From NCBI RefSeq assembly GCF_015477765.1, contig NZ_JADLQQ010000003.1, positions 372,001 to 436,000 of the forward strand: a stretch of DNA of 64,000 nt, in the 5' to 3' direction. The notes under the pieces were generated by a model. The model had not been told where the DNA came from and ran no database searches. It saw only the letters and a program-made list of their open reading frames with translations. The stretch's first letter is position 1. Every line of letters starts with the position of its first letter. The position numbers were made by a program, and so were the translations under genes. Source of the DNA: Nocardia transvalensis. GTDB taxonomy: Bacteria > Actinomycetota > Actinomycetes > Mycobacteriales > Mycobacteriaceae. Shown here one piece after another: positions 52,054 through 60,779 of this stretch.

Positions 52054-52878
52054 CTATTCCACCCACAGTGCCCAGGTGTTGCGTTCACAGACCAGCGCAT
52101 GCCCGTCCGCGGTGCGCGCGGTCTTGTCCGTGGCCGGATTGCATTTCGCGCCGCCCTCCGAGACCGCGGTGGACACGGTGTAGGGACCGGTCCAGCGGTA
52201 GCCACCACCGCCGCGCAGGCACAGCAGGGTGCTGCCGTCGGTGGTGGTGCCGATCAGCCCGGCCTGGGCCTGCGTGCACACCTCACCCTTGGCGACCGTG
52301 GCGGGCGCGGTGGCCGAAACGGTCGGCGGTGCCGCCGGTGTGGTGGTGGCCGCGGCCTGGGTGGTGGTCGGCGGTGGGGTGACGGTCACGACGGTGGTGG
52401 CCACGGTCGTCGGCTCGCTGCGCAGGCTGGTGCTCGGCAATGTCACCCCGGTGAGCACGATGTATCCCGCGATCGCCACCACCTCGGCGATGCCGATCAT
52501 CAGCGCGAACAGCGCCATCACCCGGCCGCGGGGGTGGCTGAACGAGATGAAGCCGAACACGATCGCCACCGGGAACAACCCCAGCAGCGCCGCCACCAGC
52601 GCCACGATCGAGTAGGGATTGACGATCGGCGGCACCTCCACCCGCAGCCGGCCCGTGCGCCGTCTGCTGGGCGTCTCCCACCTCTCGTCGTCGGGCTCGA
52701 CCGGCGGGCGGCGGCGATTCTGCGGCGGGTCCCAGCGGTCGTCCTCCGGTTCCGCCATCATCCGGCGCCGGCTCTGGGCCGCCTCCCACCGATCCTCGTC
52801 CGGTTCGGCCACGGGCCACCGCTCGTCTTCGGAAACCTCCGGCCAGCCCTCGGTCTCCGAATACGGTTTCCTGGCCAT
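52054..52878 (-). CDS. DUF4190-like two-helix membrane protein with N-terminal repeats
   Basis: A 274-residue protein. Residues 10-75 hold degenerate repeats of about 18 residues of the form EPDxDRW-PP-NRRR, rich in acidic and arginine residues. Two membrane helices follow (about 88-135, NPYSIVALVAALLGLFPVAI.. and ..MALFALMIGIAEVVAIAGYIVL), as in DUF4190. The outer part is a Thr/Pro/Ala-rich linker (about 150-195) and a small C-terminal domain with four cysteines (CTQAQAG, LLCLRG, KCNPA, LVCERN). ATG 52878 has GGAAGG 6 bases upstream. Function unknown; a signal or envelope role is plausible. Confidence 0.72.
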   Translation of the reverse strand: MARKPYSETEGWPEVSEDERWPVAEPDEDRWEAAQSRRRMMAEPEDDRWDPPQNRRRPPVEPDDERWETPSRRRTGRLRVEVPPIVNPYSIVALVAALLGLFPVAIVFGFISFSHPRGRVMALFALMIGIAEVVAIAGYIVLTGVTLPSTSLRSEPTTVATTVVTVTPPPTTTQAAATTTPAAPPTVSATAPATVAKGEVCTQAQAGLIGTTTDGSTLLCLRGGGGYRWTGPYTVSTAVSEGGAKCNPATDKTARTADGHALVCERNTWALWVE

Positions 52879-53066
52879 ACGGTTCCTTCCACTCACCACT
52901 CGTGCAGGAACCTTCGAGAAACGGACCCCGCCCCGATACCGAAGAAGAATAGGGGTCCCAGCCGCGCCCGCAACCCCACCGGTCCGCCCCACGATAAGTG
53001 ATCTTGTTTTCGGGCGGGTGAATATTCGCCAACCGTATCGGCGCTTTTTCGGCGCGCTGTGTCGAA

Positions 53067-53366
53067 TTACCGCGTGCTCACAGTGTTTTCGCCGACCAGA
53101 GCGATCCGGAGCCGAAGCAGACATCCGACTGCCCACATCATTATCCGATCGTAGCGGTCGGGCGCAGCGTGGGCGCGACGGGCGGCCGGGCGGGCGGCGG
53201 CCGCGTGGCGTCGTGTCCCGGTGCGCACGAGGGTCAGCTGTGGCGGGCGCTCGGCCGGTGACCAGGTTCGGGCGGTGGCGAGGCGATGGCGGGCGGCGTG
53301 CCGGGCGGAGCCACGAGGTGCGAACAGCTGCACCACCTTCCGTCCGTCGGCGGCCGGGGTGGTCAC
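53067..53366 (-). CDS. Small basic protein overlapping the preceding gene
   Basis: A 99-residue Arg/Ala-rich protein with a hydrophobic segment near its end (IMMWAVGCLLRLRIALVGE). Its GTG at 53366 overlaps the previous small gene's stop as GTGA, so it looks translationally coupled. No known domain is recognised; the composition is compatible with a real but fast-evolving gene, and I hold it with reserve. Confidence 0.45.
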   Translation of the reverse strand: MTTPAADGRKVVQLFAPRGSARHAARHRLATARTWSPAERPPQLTLVRTGTRRHAAAARPAARRAHAAPDRYDRIMMWAVGCLLRLRIALVGENTVSTR

Positions 53367-53566
53367 GGCAGGGCCCGTTCGTCGAGGACGCAGCGGCCTT
53401 CCTCCACCAGCACGGCCCGAGCGCGGCGGCGCACCTTGCAGGTGTCGACCGTGCAGTCCAGGTGCAACTGCATTGCCGCATGGGCCTGCTCGACGGTCAT
53501 GATGCCGGGATCGGCACCACAGCGCAGCAGCCCGGCAACGGGCATATGCAGGTTGGTCAGCTGCAT
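53363..53566 (-). CDS. Small Cys-containing protein
   Basis: A 67-residue protein with GGAGG 7 bases before its ATG (53566). It contains an AHAAMQLHLDCTVDTCKVRRRARAVLVEEG-type stretch: His/Cys residues in an HLDC..C pattern resembling small actinobacterial proteins with possible metal or redox roles. It is coupled to the next small gene by a 4-base overlap. Function unknown. Confidence 0.62.
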   Translation of the reverse strand: MQLTNLHMPVAGLLRCGADPGIMTVEQAHAAMQLHLDCTVDTCKVRRRARAVLVEEGRCVLDERALP

Positions 53567-53974
53567 TTCGTCACCTCCGGCATCCGTCGATGGAGCGGTG
53601 GCATAACCTCGGCAACACGTAGAGCCATGACTCCTCGTTCCTGCGTGCGGTTTCTGAAGGCGCCCGGAGGATTCGACAAGTGCTAGTGGAGCGAGCGGCG
53701 TCCTACTCCGGGCACACTCCTAGCATCCCTCAGCCTAAGGCCGGACGGGCCCGTTTCCCGATATCCGCGGCGAATTCGCGCAAATTTTCAGCAGCGAATC
53801 GGAATACTCCCGGACGGAACAGAATCGACGAGTGCTGCCTCGACTTCCGCAGTGCGGGGTGACAACTGGAGGCAGGTGACCGCAGCAGCGGCGTGACCGC
53901 GATGATCACGAATCGACACCTGTTTCACAACGAATGGATGTTTGCCACGGCTAAGGACGGGTACTCCTAGTTTC
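53567..53974. other. Intergenic region between divergent small genes
   Basis: A 408-base gap between a leftward and a rightward small gene; it must carry both promoters. It becomes AT-richer after about 53755. No inverted repeat longer than 6 bases and no further gene were found. Confidence 0.5.
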
Positions 53975-54172
53975 GTGGACCGTGGGCTCAAAAACACCTC
54001 TCCCCGGTACCGCAAGCTGCTGCCTGGCGATTGGGTGGAACGACTGATCGTAGGAATGCTGTTCGCGGTATCCGCGGCAGGTGTGTACGTATTGACCGGG
54101 GCCATGCTGTCGTCGTTGCTGGTCGGCATGCTGGTCGCGGCGGTCGCCATCGGAGTGGTGACCCTGCTGTAG
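53975..54172 (+). CDS. Small two-helix membrane protein
   Basis: A 65-residue protein with a basic start (RGLKNTSPRYRKLLPGDW) and two membrane helices (about residues 24-43 and 45-64) with an inside-out hairpin topology. GTG 53975 is the first plausible start; a ribosome site is weak (AAGGACGGG 14 bases away). No domain is recognised. The strong hydrophobic pattern is the main support. Confidence 0.45.
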   Translation: MDRGLKNTSPRYRKLLPGDWVERLIVGMLFAVSAAGVYVLTGAMLSSLLVGMLVAAVAIGVVTLL

Positions 54173-54297
54173 TCCACCCGTGGTTCCGGCGGAAACCGGG
54201 ACAGTGGCGCCTCCATCGGATATCGCCTCGGTCCCGGCCTGCGCCGAGATGATGGGTGTGGCGTAGTTCCTGATCGGATCGTGCTGTTGCCAGAGGT

Positions 54298-55044
54298 TTA
54301 CCGGCGGAACAGTTTGTTGCCCAGCCAGACGATCGGGTCGTACTTTCGATCGACCACGCGCTCCTTCAGCGGAATCAGGGCATTGTCGGTGATCTTGATA
54401 TGTTCCGGGCAAACCTCGGTGCAGCACTTGGTGATATTGCAGTAGCCGAGCCCGAATTCCTCCTGCGCCATCTCGCGGCGATCGGCCGCGTCCAGCGGAT
54501 GCATTTCCAGCTCCGCGATCCGCATGAGATATCGCGGCCCGGCGAAGGCGTTCTTGTTGTCCTCGTGGTCGCGCACGACATGACAGGTGTCCTGGCACAG
54601 GAAGCATTCGATGCACTTGCGGAACTCCTGCGAGCGCGCGACGTCCTGCTGCTTCATCCGGTACTCGCCGGGCTTCAGATCGGCGGGCGGGGCGAAGGAC
54701 GGGATCTCCCGGGCCTTCTCGTAGTTGAACGACACATCGGTCACCAGATCCCGCACCACGGGGAAGGTGCGCATGGGCGTCACCGTGACGACCTCGTCGG
54801 GATCGAAGGTCGACATCCGGGTCATGCACATCAGCCGCGGCCGACCGTTGACCTCCGCCGAACACGAACCGCATTTACCGGCCTTGCAGTTCCAACGCAC
54901 GGCCAGATCGGGCGCCTGGGTGGCCTGCAGGCGATGAATGATGTCGAGTACGACCTCGCCCTCGTTCACCTCGACGGTGAAATCCTGCAGGGCGCCACCC
55001 TCGGCGTCACCGCGCCACACTCGGAATCGGGCGTCGTAACCCAT
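54298..55044 (-). CDS. sdhB: Succinate dehydrogenase 1 iron-sulphur subunit
   Basis: A 248-residue SdhB/FrdB protein carrying electrons from FAD to menaquinone. The three clusters are complete: 2Fe-2S ligands C53, C58, C61 and C73; 4Fe-4S ligands C144, C147, C150 and C154-like (CIECFLCQDTC); 3Fe-4S ligands C202, C208 and C212 (CNITKCCTEVCP). It starts 2 bases beyond the sdhA stop, on the same strand. The length and layout match mycobacterial Sdh1 (Rv0247c). Confidence 0.95.
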   Translation of the reverse strand: MGYDARFRVWRGDAEGGALQDFTVEVNEGEVVLDIIHRLQATQAPDLAVRWNCKAGKCGSCSAEVNGRPRLMCMTRMSTFDPDEVVTVTPMRTFPVVRDLVTDVSFNYEKAREIPSFAPPADLKPGEYRMKQQDVARSQEFRKCIECFLCQDTCHVVRDHEDNKNAFAGPRYLMRIAELEMHPLDAADRREMAQEEFGLGYCNITKCCTEVCPEHIKITDNALIPLKERVVDRKYDPIVWLGNKLFRR

Positions 55045-55046
55045 TG

Positions 55047-56990
55047 CTACGCATCCCCTTTCGCATCGGCGCCGGCAGACGCCGGATGGGTGGCGAGTTC
55101 TGCTGGGGTGTAATACTTTTCCAGTTCGCTCAGCTCGAACAGTGCGAGCAGATCGGTGCGCATAGGCGTCTGGTCCTGCGGGGTGACCGTCACCGCGGGG
55201 ACGGTCTGACCGACCTCGTCCGGATCGACCCGGCACACCAGCAGCTTGTTGCGCCACTGGGGATCCATCTGCGGGTGGTCGTCGCGGGTGTGCCCGCCGC
55301 GGCTCTCGGTGCGCAGCAGCGCCGCCTGCGCCACACATTCGCTGACCAGCAGCATATTGCGCAGATCGATGGCCAGATGCCAGCCCGGATTGAACTGCCG
55401 GTGCCCCTCCACGGTGACGTTGTCGTAGCGTTCGCGCAGTTCGGCCAGGCGTTCGATGGCCTGCTTCAGTTCGTGTTCCTTGCGGATGATGCCGACCAGG
55501 TCGTTCATCGTCTGCTGCAGGTCGGTGTGCAGGGTGTAGGGGTTCTCCCCCGGCCCGTTCGACGGCGGATCGAACGGAGCCAGCGCGGTTTTCGCGGCCG
55601 CTGCCAGCTCGGTGTCGGTCACCGCGGGCCGCCGGTCGCCGAGCTGTTCGACGTAGGACGCCGCGCCCAGCCCCGCCCGGCGACCGAAGACCAGCAGATC
55701 CGACAGCGAATTGCCGCCGAGGCGGTTGGAACCGTGCATACCGCCGGAACACTCGCCTGCCGCGAACAATCCGGGCACGGTCGCCGCGCCGGTATCGGGA
55801 TCGACCTCGATGCCGCCCATCACGTAGTGACAGGTCGGGCCGACCTCCATCGGCTCCTTGGTGATGTCCACATCGGCGAGCTCTTTGAACTGATGGTGCA
55901 TCGACGGCAGCCGCCGCATGATCTCCGCGGCGGGCAGCCGGGAGGCGATATCCAGGTACACGCCGCCGTGCGGGGTGCCGCGCCCGGCCTTGACCTCTTC
56001 GTTGATGGCACGGGCCACCTCGTCGCGCGGCAGCAGATCCGGGGTGCGGCGCGCGGAATCGTTGTCGCGCAACCATTGATCGGCCTCCGCCTCGGTCTCG
56101 GCGTACTGGCCCTTGAACACCGCGGGGATGTAGTCGAACATGAACCGCTTGCCCTCGGAGTTCTTCAGCACGCCGCCGTCGCCGCGCACACCCTCGGTGA
56201 CGAGGATGCCCTTCACACTCGGCGGCCAGACCATGCCGGTCGGATGGAACTGCAGGAACTCCATATTGATCAGCGTGGCCCCGGCCCGCAGTGCCAGCGC
56301 ATGTCCGTCGCCGGTGTACTCCCAGGAATTGGAGGTCACCTTGTAGGACTTGCCGATTCCGCCGGTGGCCAGCACCACCGCGGGCGCCTCGAACAGGATG
56401 AACCGGCCCGACTCCCGCCAGTACCCGAATGCCCCGGCGATGCGGCCCTCGGCGGTGAGCAGGTCGGTCACGGTGCATTCGTGAAAGACCTTGATGCGCG
56501 CCTCGTAGTCACCGGTGGCGGCGTAGTCCTCCTGCTGCAGCGAGACGATCTTCTGCTGCATGGTGCGGATGATCTCGAGGCCGGTGCGGTCACCGACGTG
56601 CGCCAGGCGCGGATAGGTGTGGCCGCCGAAGTTGCGCTGGCTGATCCGTCCGTCGGCGGTGCGGTCGAACAGCGCGCCATAGGTTTCCAACTCCCACACC
56701 CGGTCCGGGGCCTCCTGCGCGTGCAGTTCGGCCATCCGCCAGTTGTTGAGGAATTTGCCGCCGCGCATCGTGTCCTTGAAATGGGTTTGCCAATTGTCCT
56801 TTTCGTTGGCGTTACCCATCGAGGCCGCGCAGCCGCCCTCGGCCATCACGGTGTGCGCCTTGCCGAACAGCGATTTGCACACCACCGCAACCGAGTGGCC
56901 CTGTTCGCGGGCCTCGATCACCGCGCGCAGGCCGGCGCCACCGGCACCGATCACGACGACGTCGTACTTGTGCCGCTCGACTTCAGGCAT
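55047..56990 (-). CDS. sdhA: Succinate dehydrogenase 1 flavoprotein subunit
   Basis: A 647-residue SdhA/FrdA protein oxidising succinate to fumarate on the inner face of the membrane. Dinucleotide motif GAGGAG (15-20), the His for covalent FAD H46 in KAHTVMAEGG, and substrate-binding HPTGM and catalytic Arg motif GGMHGSNRLGGNSL are intact. It closely resembles M. tuberculosis Rv0248c (opening VERHKYDVVVIGAGGAG). It lies between sdhC and sdhB in one operon. Confidence 0.96.
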   Translation of the reverse strand: MPEVERHKYDVVVIGAGGAGLRAVIEAREQGHSVAVVCKSLFGKAHTVMAEGGCAASMGNANEKDNWQTHFKDTMRGGKFLNNWRMAELHAQEAPDRVWELETYGALFDRTADGRISQRNFGGHTYPRLAHVGDRTGLEIIRTMQQKIVSLQQEDYAATGDYEARIKVFHECTVTDLLTAEGRIAGAFGYWRESGRFILFEAPAVVLATGGIGKSYKVTSNSWEYTGDGHALALRAGATLINMEFLQFHPTGMVWPPSVKGILVTEGVRGDGGVLKNSEGKRFMFDYIPAVFKGQYAETEAEADQWLRDNDSARRTPDLLPRDEVARAINEEVKAGRGTPHGGVYLDIASRLPAAEIMRRLPSMHHQFKELADVDITKEPMEVGPTCHYVMGGIEVDPDTGAATVPGLFAAGECSGGMHGSNRLGGNSLSDLLVFGRRAGLGAASYVEQLGDRRPAVTDTELAAAAKTALAPFDPPSNGPGENPYTLHTDLQQTMNDLVGIIRKEHELKQAIERLAELRERYDNVTVEGHRQFNPGWHLAIDLRNMLLVSECVAQAALLRTESRGGHTRDDHPQMDPQWRNKLLVCRVDPDEVGQTVPAVTVTPQDQTPMRTDLLALFELSELEKYYTPAELATHPASAGADAKGDA

Positions 56991-57050
56991 GGAACCGAAT
57001 ACTCCTGGCAGACTGGGGAATTGGGGTTGCGAATGTCCGTGCGCCGCACA

Positions 57051-57890
57051 TCAGTCGACGAACCTCAGATCGGAGATGGTGCCGCTGGCCACCAACATGA
57101 CGTAGAAGTCGGTGAGCGCCAGCGTGCCGAGCGTGATCCAGGCCAGCGCCATGTGCCGGGTGTTCAGCTTCGAGACCTGGGTCCAGAACCAGTAGCGGAC
57201 CGGATGCGCCGAGAAGTGCTTGAGCCGCCCGCCCGCGATATGGCGGCAGGAGTGGCACGACAGCGTGTAGGCCCACAGCAGGATCACGTTCGCCAGCAGC
57301 ACGATGTTGCCGAGTCCGAAACCGAAGCCGCCGGACTTGCCGTGGAAGGCGACGATCGCGTCGTAGGTGTTGATCACCGACACGATCAGTGCCACGTAGA
57401 AGAAGTAGCGGTGCGCGTTCTGGATGATCAGCGGAAGCCGGGTCTCCCCGGTGTATTTCGCGTGCGGTTCCGCCACCGCGCAGGCGGGCGGCGAGAACCA
57501 CACCGACCGGTAGTAGGCCTTGCGGTAGTAGTAGCAGGTCAACCGGAACAGCAGCAGGAACGGCAACACCACGAAACCCAGCGGCAGCCACACCGGCAGC
57601 GCTCCGAACGGCGTGCCGAAATGGCTGGACCCCTCGACGCACGACGTGCTGAGGCACGGTGAATAGAACGGCGTCAGATAGTGGTACTCGGGCACCCAAT
57701 ATGCCGTGCGCACATACGATCTGATCACGGCGTAGGTGAGCCAGGCGGCCAGCCCCACCACCGTGATCAGCGGCGGCAGCCACCACCGGTCGGTCCGCAG
57801 CGTCCGTGCCGAGATGGCCGCGCGTCCGGTGCCGAAAACTCCCGTGCCCGACTCCGGGGCCCGTGCTGGTGCGCTCACAAGCTCACTCAC
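57051..57890 (-). CDS. sdhC: Succinate dehydrogenase 1 membrane anchor (cytochrome b-like)
   Basis: A 279-residue five-helix membrane subunit (Rv0249c-like), anchoring the complex and presenting menaquinone/heme sites; histidines near helices include H in NAHRYFFYV and LSCHSCRH. The start is taken as GTG 57890, which overlaps the stop of a 13-codon upstream ORF (GTGA); the frame is open to 57965 and GTG 57878 is an alternative. This short ORF has a much stronger ribosome site than sdhC, so the sdhC translation is probably coupled to it. Confidence 0.85.
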   Translation of the reverse strand: MSELVSAPARAPESGTGVFGTGRAAISARTLRTDRWWLPPLITVVGLAAWLTYAVIRSYVRTAYWVPEYHYLTPFYSPCLSTSCVEGSSHFGTPFGALPVWLPLGFVVLPFLLLFRLTCYYYRKAYYRSVWFSPPACAVAEPHAKYTGETRLPLIIQNAHRYFFYVALIVSVINTYDAIVAFHGKSGGFGFGLGNIVLLANVILLWAYTLSCHSCRHIAGGRLKHFSAHPVRYWFWTQVSKLNTRHMALAWITLGTLALTDFYVMLVASGTISDLRFVD

Positions 57891-57928
57891 TGCAGGATGC
57901 CTCGCTGATCTACCCCGTGGAACGTCAT
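57887..57928 (-). CDS. 13-codon upstream ORF coupled to sdhC
   Basis: Encodes MTFHGVDQRGILQ. GGAGG lies 5 bases before the ATG (57928), the best ribosome site of the sdh operon, and the TGA overlaps the GTG of sdhC (57887-57890). The peptide itself has no recognised function; its role is probably to bring ribosomes to sdhC or to sense something while being translated. Confidence 0.55.
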   Translation of the reverse strand: MTFHGVDQRGILQ

Positions 57929-58246
57929 CGTTACCTCCGGCATCGAATGTGATGCCCAGCACCATACGGCACCCCGGCTATGACTCGTGCCCGGTCTCGG
58001 GAATATCGACCCGCCTTGATTCCTATGATTTGCGCCACATTTTCTGATCTTCGTTCGAGGCGGCCGGGACAGTGAACCGTAAGCAAACCTCACGAACTGC
58101 ACTGGACTACACAGCGATTCGGGCCACCCCGGCAAGTGCGGCATTTCGGGCCGCGCCCGAGGCGGTCGCGGTGTCACACACCAGCAACAACTCTGTGGTG
58201 CGCTGTGCTGCGGGCAGGACCGGACCCTACGGGGGAAGGAGCGGTG
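57929..58246. other. Divergent promoter region between sdh operon and thiolase-like gene
   Basis: A 318-base region that must carry the promoters of the leftward sdh operon and of the rightward thiolase-like gene. It is AT-richer around 58020-58090. No clear operator was found. Confidence 0.5.
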
Positions 58247-59443
58247 ATGAGAAGAGCAGCGATCGTGGCCCCGGTGCGCACGCCCGGTGGGCCGGCCGGT
58301 AGCGGGCTGTCGGCCATGACGGCACAGCGCCTGGCCGCCACCGCCGTTGCCGCCGCCGTGGAACGGGCCGGACTCGATGGTGCCCGGGTCGACGACGTGG
58401 TGCTGTCGGGTGCGGTGACGGGCGATCCGCGGCTGGCCCGGCTGACCGCCCGCGCGGCCGGGCTGTCCGGTGCCACCCCGGGCTTCGATCTGGAGCGGCG
58501 GTGCGGCAGCGGGCTGTATGCGCTGATCACCGCGGCGATGATGGTGCAGACAGGCGCGGCGGATGTGGTGGCCGCGGCCGGAGTGGACCGCGGGGCGGTG
58601 GCGGAGGATGCGGCGATACCCGCCGATCTGGCGACGGTGGAGCAGTTGGCCCACCGGTTCGGTATCACCCGCGCCGATGCCGACGAATTCGCCCTGCGGA
58701 GCCATCGCAAGGCGGCCCGGGCCTGGCGGCAGGGTGCGTTCGGCACCGAGGTGGTCGCGGTGAAGGTGATCGCCGCAGATAATTTGCGTTACGAAATCGA
58801 CGGCGCCGCACCGCGTTTGGTGGATCGAGACGAATGCGTGCGCGAGGACGTGACGACGCGCGGCTTGACGGTGCTGACGCCGCTTCGGCCCGACGGCGTG
58901 CTCACGCCGGGCGCGGTGAGCATGCACGGCGCCGGTGCGGCGGCGTGCCTGGTGGTGGCCGAGGACCGGCTGACCGACCTCGGCCTGGAACCGATTGCCT
59001 ACCTGACGGATTGGGCCAGCGCCGGCTGTGCAATCCCCGATGTCGCGCCCACCGCGGCGGCCGCCGTGGACAAGCTGCTGTCGCGCGCCGGACTGGTCAC
59101 CGAGGACCTGGATCTGGTGGAAATCGACGAGAAGACCGCCGTCGATGTGCTCGCCCTGATCCGGCACTGGGGCTGGGCGGACCTGGACCGGGTGAACGTG
59201 AACGGCGGCGCCATCGCCCTCGGCGACCCGGTCGGCGCGGCGGGCCTGCGCATCACGACCACCCTGCTCCACGAATTGGCCCGCCGCGAGGGCGGCTACG
59301 GCCTGGCCGTCACCCCGCTGGCCCCCGACGCCGCCGTGGCGGTCCTGTTCGAATCGGCGCGCTCAACCCCCATGTCCGTGGCCCCCCGCGGCGCCCGCTT
59401 CCACGGCGTCCGCGGCCGGCGGCCGGGACGCCATCGCGCCTGA
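58247..59443 (+). CDS. Degenerate thiolase-family protein
   Basis: A 398-residue thiolase-fold protein. The acyl-accepting Cys is present (C86 in ERRCGSGLYAL), and RADADEFALRSHRKAARA matches the family. However, the conserved NGGAIALGHP loop has Asp instead of His (D327), the NEAF motif reads DEKT, and the last CxG motif with the second catalytic Cys is missing (GYGLAVTPLAPDAAVAVLF). It is unlikely to carry out a normal Claisen condensation. ATG 58247 has AAGGAG 5 bases upstream. It lies between sdhC and the Rv0250c-type gene but on the opposite strand. Confidence 0.78.
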   Translation: MRRAAIVAPVRTPGGPAGSGLSAMTAQRLAATAVAAAVERAGLDGARVDDVVLSGAVTGDPRLARLTARAAGLSGATPGFDLERRCGSGLYALITAAMMVQTGAADVVAAAGVDRGAVAEDAAIPADLATVEQLAHRFGITRADADEFALRSHRKAARAWRQGAFGTEVVAVKVIAADNLRYEIDGAAPRLVDRDECVREDVTTRGLTVLTPLRPDGVLTPGAVSMHGAGAAACLVVAEDRLTDLGLEPIAYLTDWASAGCAIPDVAPTAAAAVDKLLSRAGLVTEDLDLVEIDEKTAVDVLALIRHWGWADLDRVNVNGGAIALGDPVGAAGLRITTTLLHELARREGGYGLAVTPLAPDAAVAVLFESARSTPMSVAPRGARFHGVRGRRPGRHRA

Positions 59444-59447
59444 ATCG

Positions 59448-59738
59448 CTACTTGGTGCGGGGACGGGAGTGGAAGCCGAGGCCCTCGTCCTGGGCGCCCA
59501 TCCAGGCGGCCTCGTCGGACTTGGCGTCCGGGACGTAGATGACCTCCTGCTCGCGGCGCTGGCTGACCTCGGGCGGGGGCGACTGTTCGAACTCGTCGGC
59601 GTCGATGGCGAGCCGCTCGAGGTCGTTCTCCAGGCGCCGCACGGAGTTGGAGTCCCCGTAGTGGGACCGCAGTGCGCCGATGCACTGCCGGAGCTGGCCG
59701 ACCGCGAAGCGCAGTTCAGCAATTTCGCTGCGGGTCAT
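59448..59738 (-). CDS. Rv0250c-like conserved protein near the sdh operon
   Basis: A 96-residue protein; residues 1-45 form a helical stretch (EIAELRFAVGQLRQCIGALRSHYGDSNSVRRLENDLERL) and the C-terminus has the AAWMGAQDEGLGFHSR ending that resembles the M. tuberculosis Rv0250c protein encoded upstream of sdh1. The association with Sdh1 is therefore kept here, but a thiolase-like gene on the other strand has come between. ATG 59738 has GAGGAGG 6 bases upstream. Function unknown; a role in Sdh1 assembly or regulation is a guess. Confidence 0.75.
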   Translation of the reverse strand: MTRSEIAELRFAVGQLRQCIGALRSHYGDSNSVRRLENDLERLAIDADEFEQSPPPEVSQRREQEVIYVPDAKSDEAAWMGAQDEGLGFHSRPRTK

Positions 59739-59816
59739 GGTTACCTCCTCGAGCCATGTGATCGACCACACATCGTGATCTACAACACAGTACGCGAAGA
59801 TCGTCGATCTGGCTCG

Positions 59817-60779
59817 TCATCCGGCCGCGGCGAGCGTGGATTCCGGGCCGCTCACGGCCGCCAGCGCCCGGTCCACCAGGGCCACCAGTGCCGCCGCCAC
59901 CTCCTTGGCCCGCTCCAGGATCACGCTGTGACCGGCGCCGTCGAGCCGGACCAGTTCGGCCTCCGACAGCTGTGAGGCCAGCACCACCGAATGCGCGAAC
60001 GGGATCATGATGTCGGCGGAACCGGCGAGGACCAGGGCGGGCAGATCGGCCAGCAGGCGCAGCGTCGCGGTCTCGTCGAAGCGGATCAGCGAGTCCAGGA
60101 AGCACGCCATCGTCAGCAGGGGGGTGTCGTTGAGCATGGTCGTGGCCACCGCGATCACGCGCGGGTTCACCTTGCGGGTGCCGAAGGTCGCCTCGCGCAC
60201 GATCGGTTCGAAGATGCGGCGGCTCAACTGCTTCGACGCCTGCATCATGCGCGGGGCGCGCCGCACGGCGACCTGCAGCGAGCCGACCGTGCGCCGATTC
60301 AGGAAGCGGGCCAGGCCGACGGACGTGATTCCCCCGGCCGCACCGGCGATCAGCGCGATGCCGATGACGCGGGTGCCGATCGCCTCCGGAAACAGCCGGG
60401 CGAAGGCGAGCACCACCATGGCACCCATCGAATGCCCCACCAGCACAACGGGTCCCAGGGGCACCACGGCGCGCAGGACCGCGTCCAGATCGTGACCGAG
60501 CTGGTCGATGGTGTAGGTGGACGGATCGGCCGAGCCGGATTCGCCGTGGCCGCGGTGGTCGTAGAACACCATGCGGACGTCCGAACCCCATTGGTGCTGC
60601 AGCTGATTGCGCAGGAACGTCCAGGATTCGGTGCGCAGGCAGTGCCCGTGCACGAACACCACGGTCAGTGGCGCGGTGGACGATCCGACGGCGAGCACGG
60701 CGAGTGGCGTGCCGTCGTCGGCGCTGACGGTGACACGATGGCCGTCGTAATCGGCGGCGCGGAGGGCGATCGTGGACAT
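59817..60779 (-). CDS. Alpha/beta-hydrolase
   Basis: A 320-residue cytoplasmic hydrolase with the alpha/beta fold: oxyanion HGHC, nucleophile S117 in GHSMGA, Asp in SADIMIPF and His in GAGHSV. A lid region lies between residues about 145 and 230. Lipase, esterase or haloperoxidase-like activity is possible. ATG 60779 has GGAG 7 bases upstream. It is divergent from the epoxide hydrolase gene. Confidence 0.87.
   Translation of the reverse strand: MSTIALRAADYDGHRVTVSADDGTPLAVLAVGSSTAPLTVVFVHGHCLRTESWTFLRNQLQHQWGSDVRMVFYDHRGHGESGSADPSTYTIDQLGHDLDAVLRAVVPLGPVVLVGHSMGAMVVLAFARLFPEAIGTRVIGIALIAGAAGGITSVGLARFLNRRTVGSLQVAVRRAPRMMQASKQLSRRIFEPIVREATFGTRKVNPRVIAVATTMLNDTPLLTMACFLDSLIRFDETATLRLLADLPALVLAGSADIMIPFAHSVVLASQLSEAELVRLDGAGHSVILERAKEVAAALVALVDRALAAVSGPESTLAAAG

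Noticed and set aside
55044-57662. 872-codon rightward frame over sdhA
   Set aside because: It is antisense to sdhA and sdhC, with His/Arg/Gln-rich composition typical of shadow frames.
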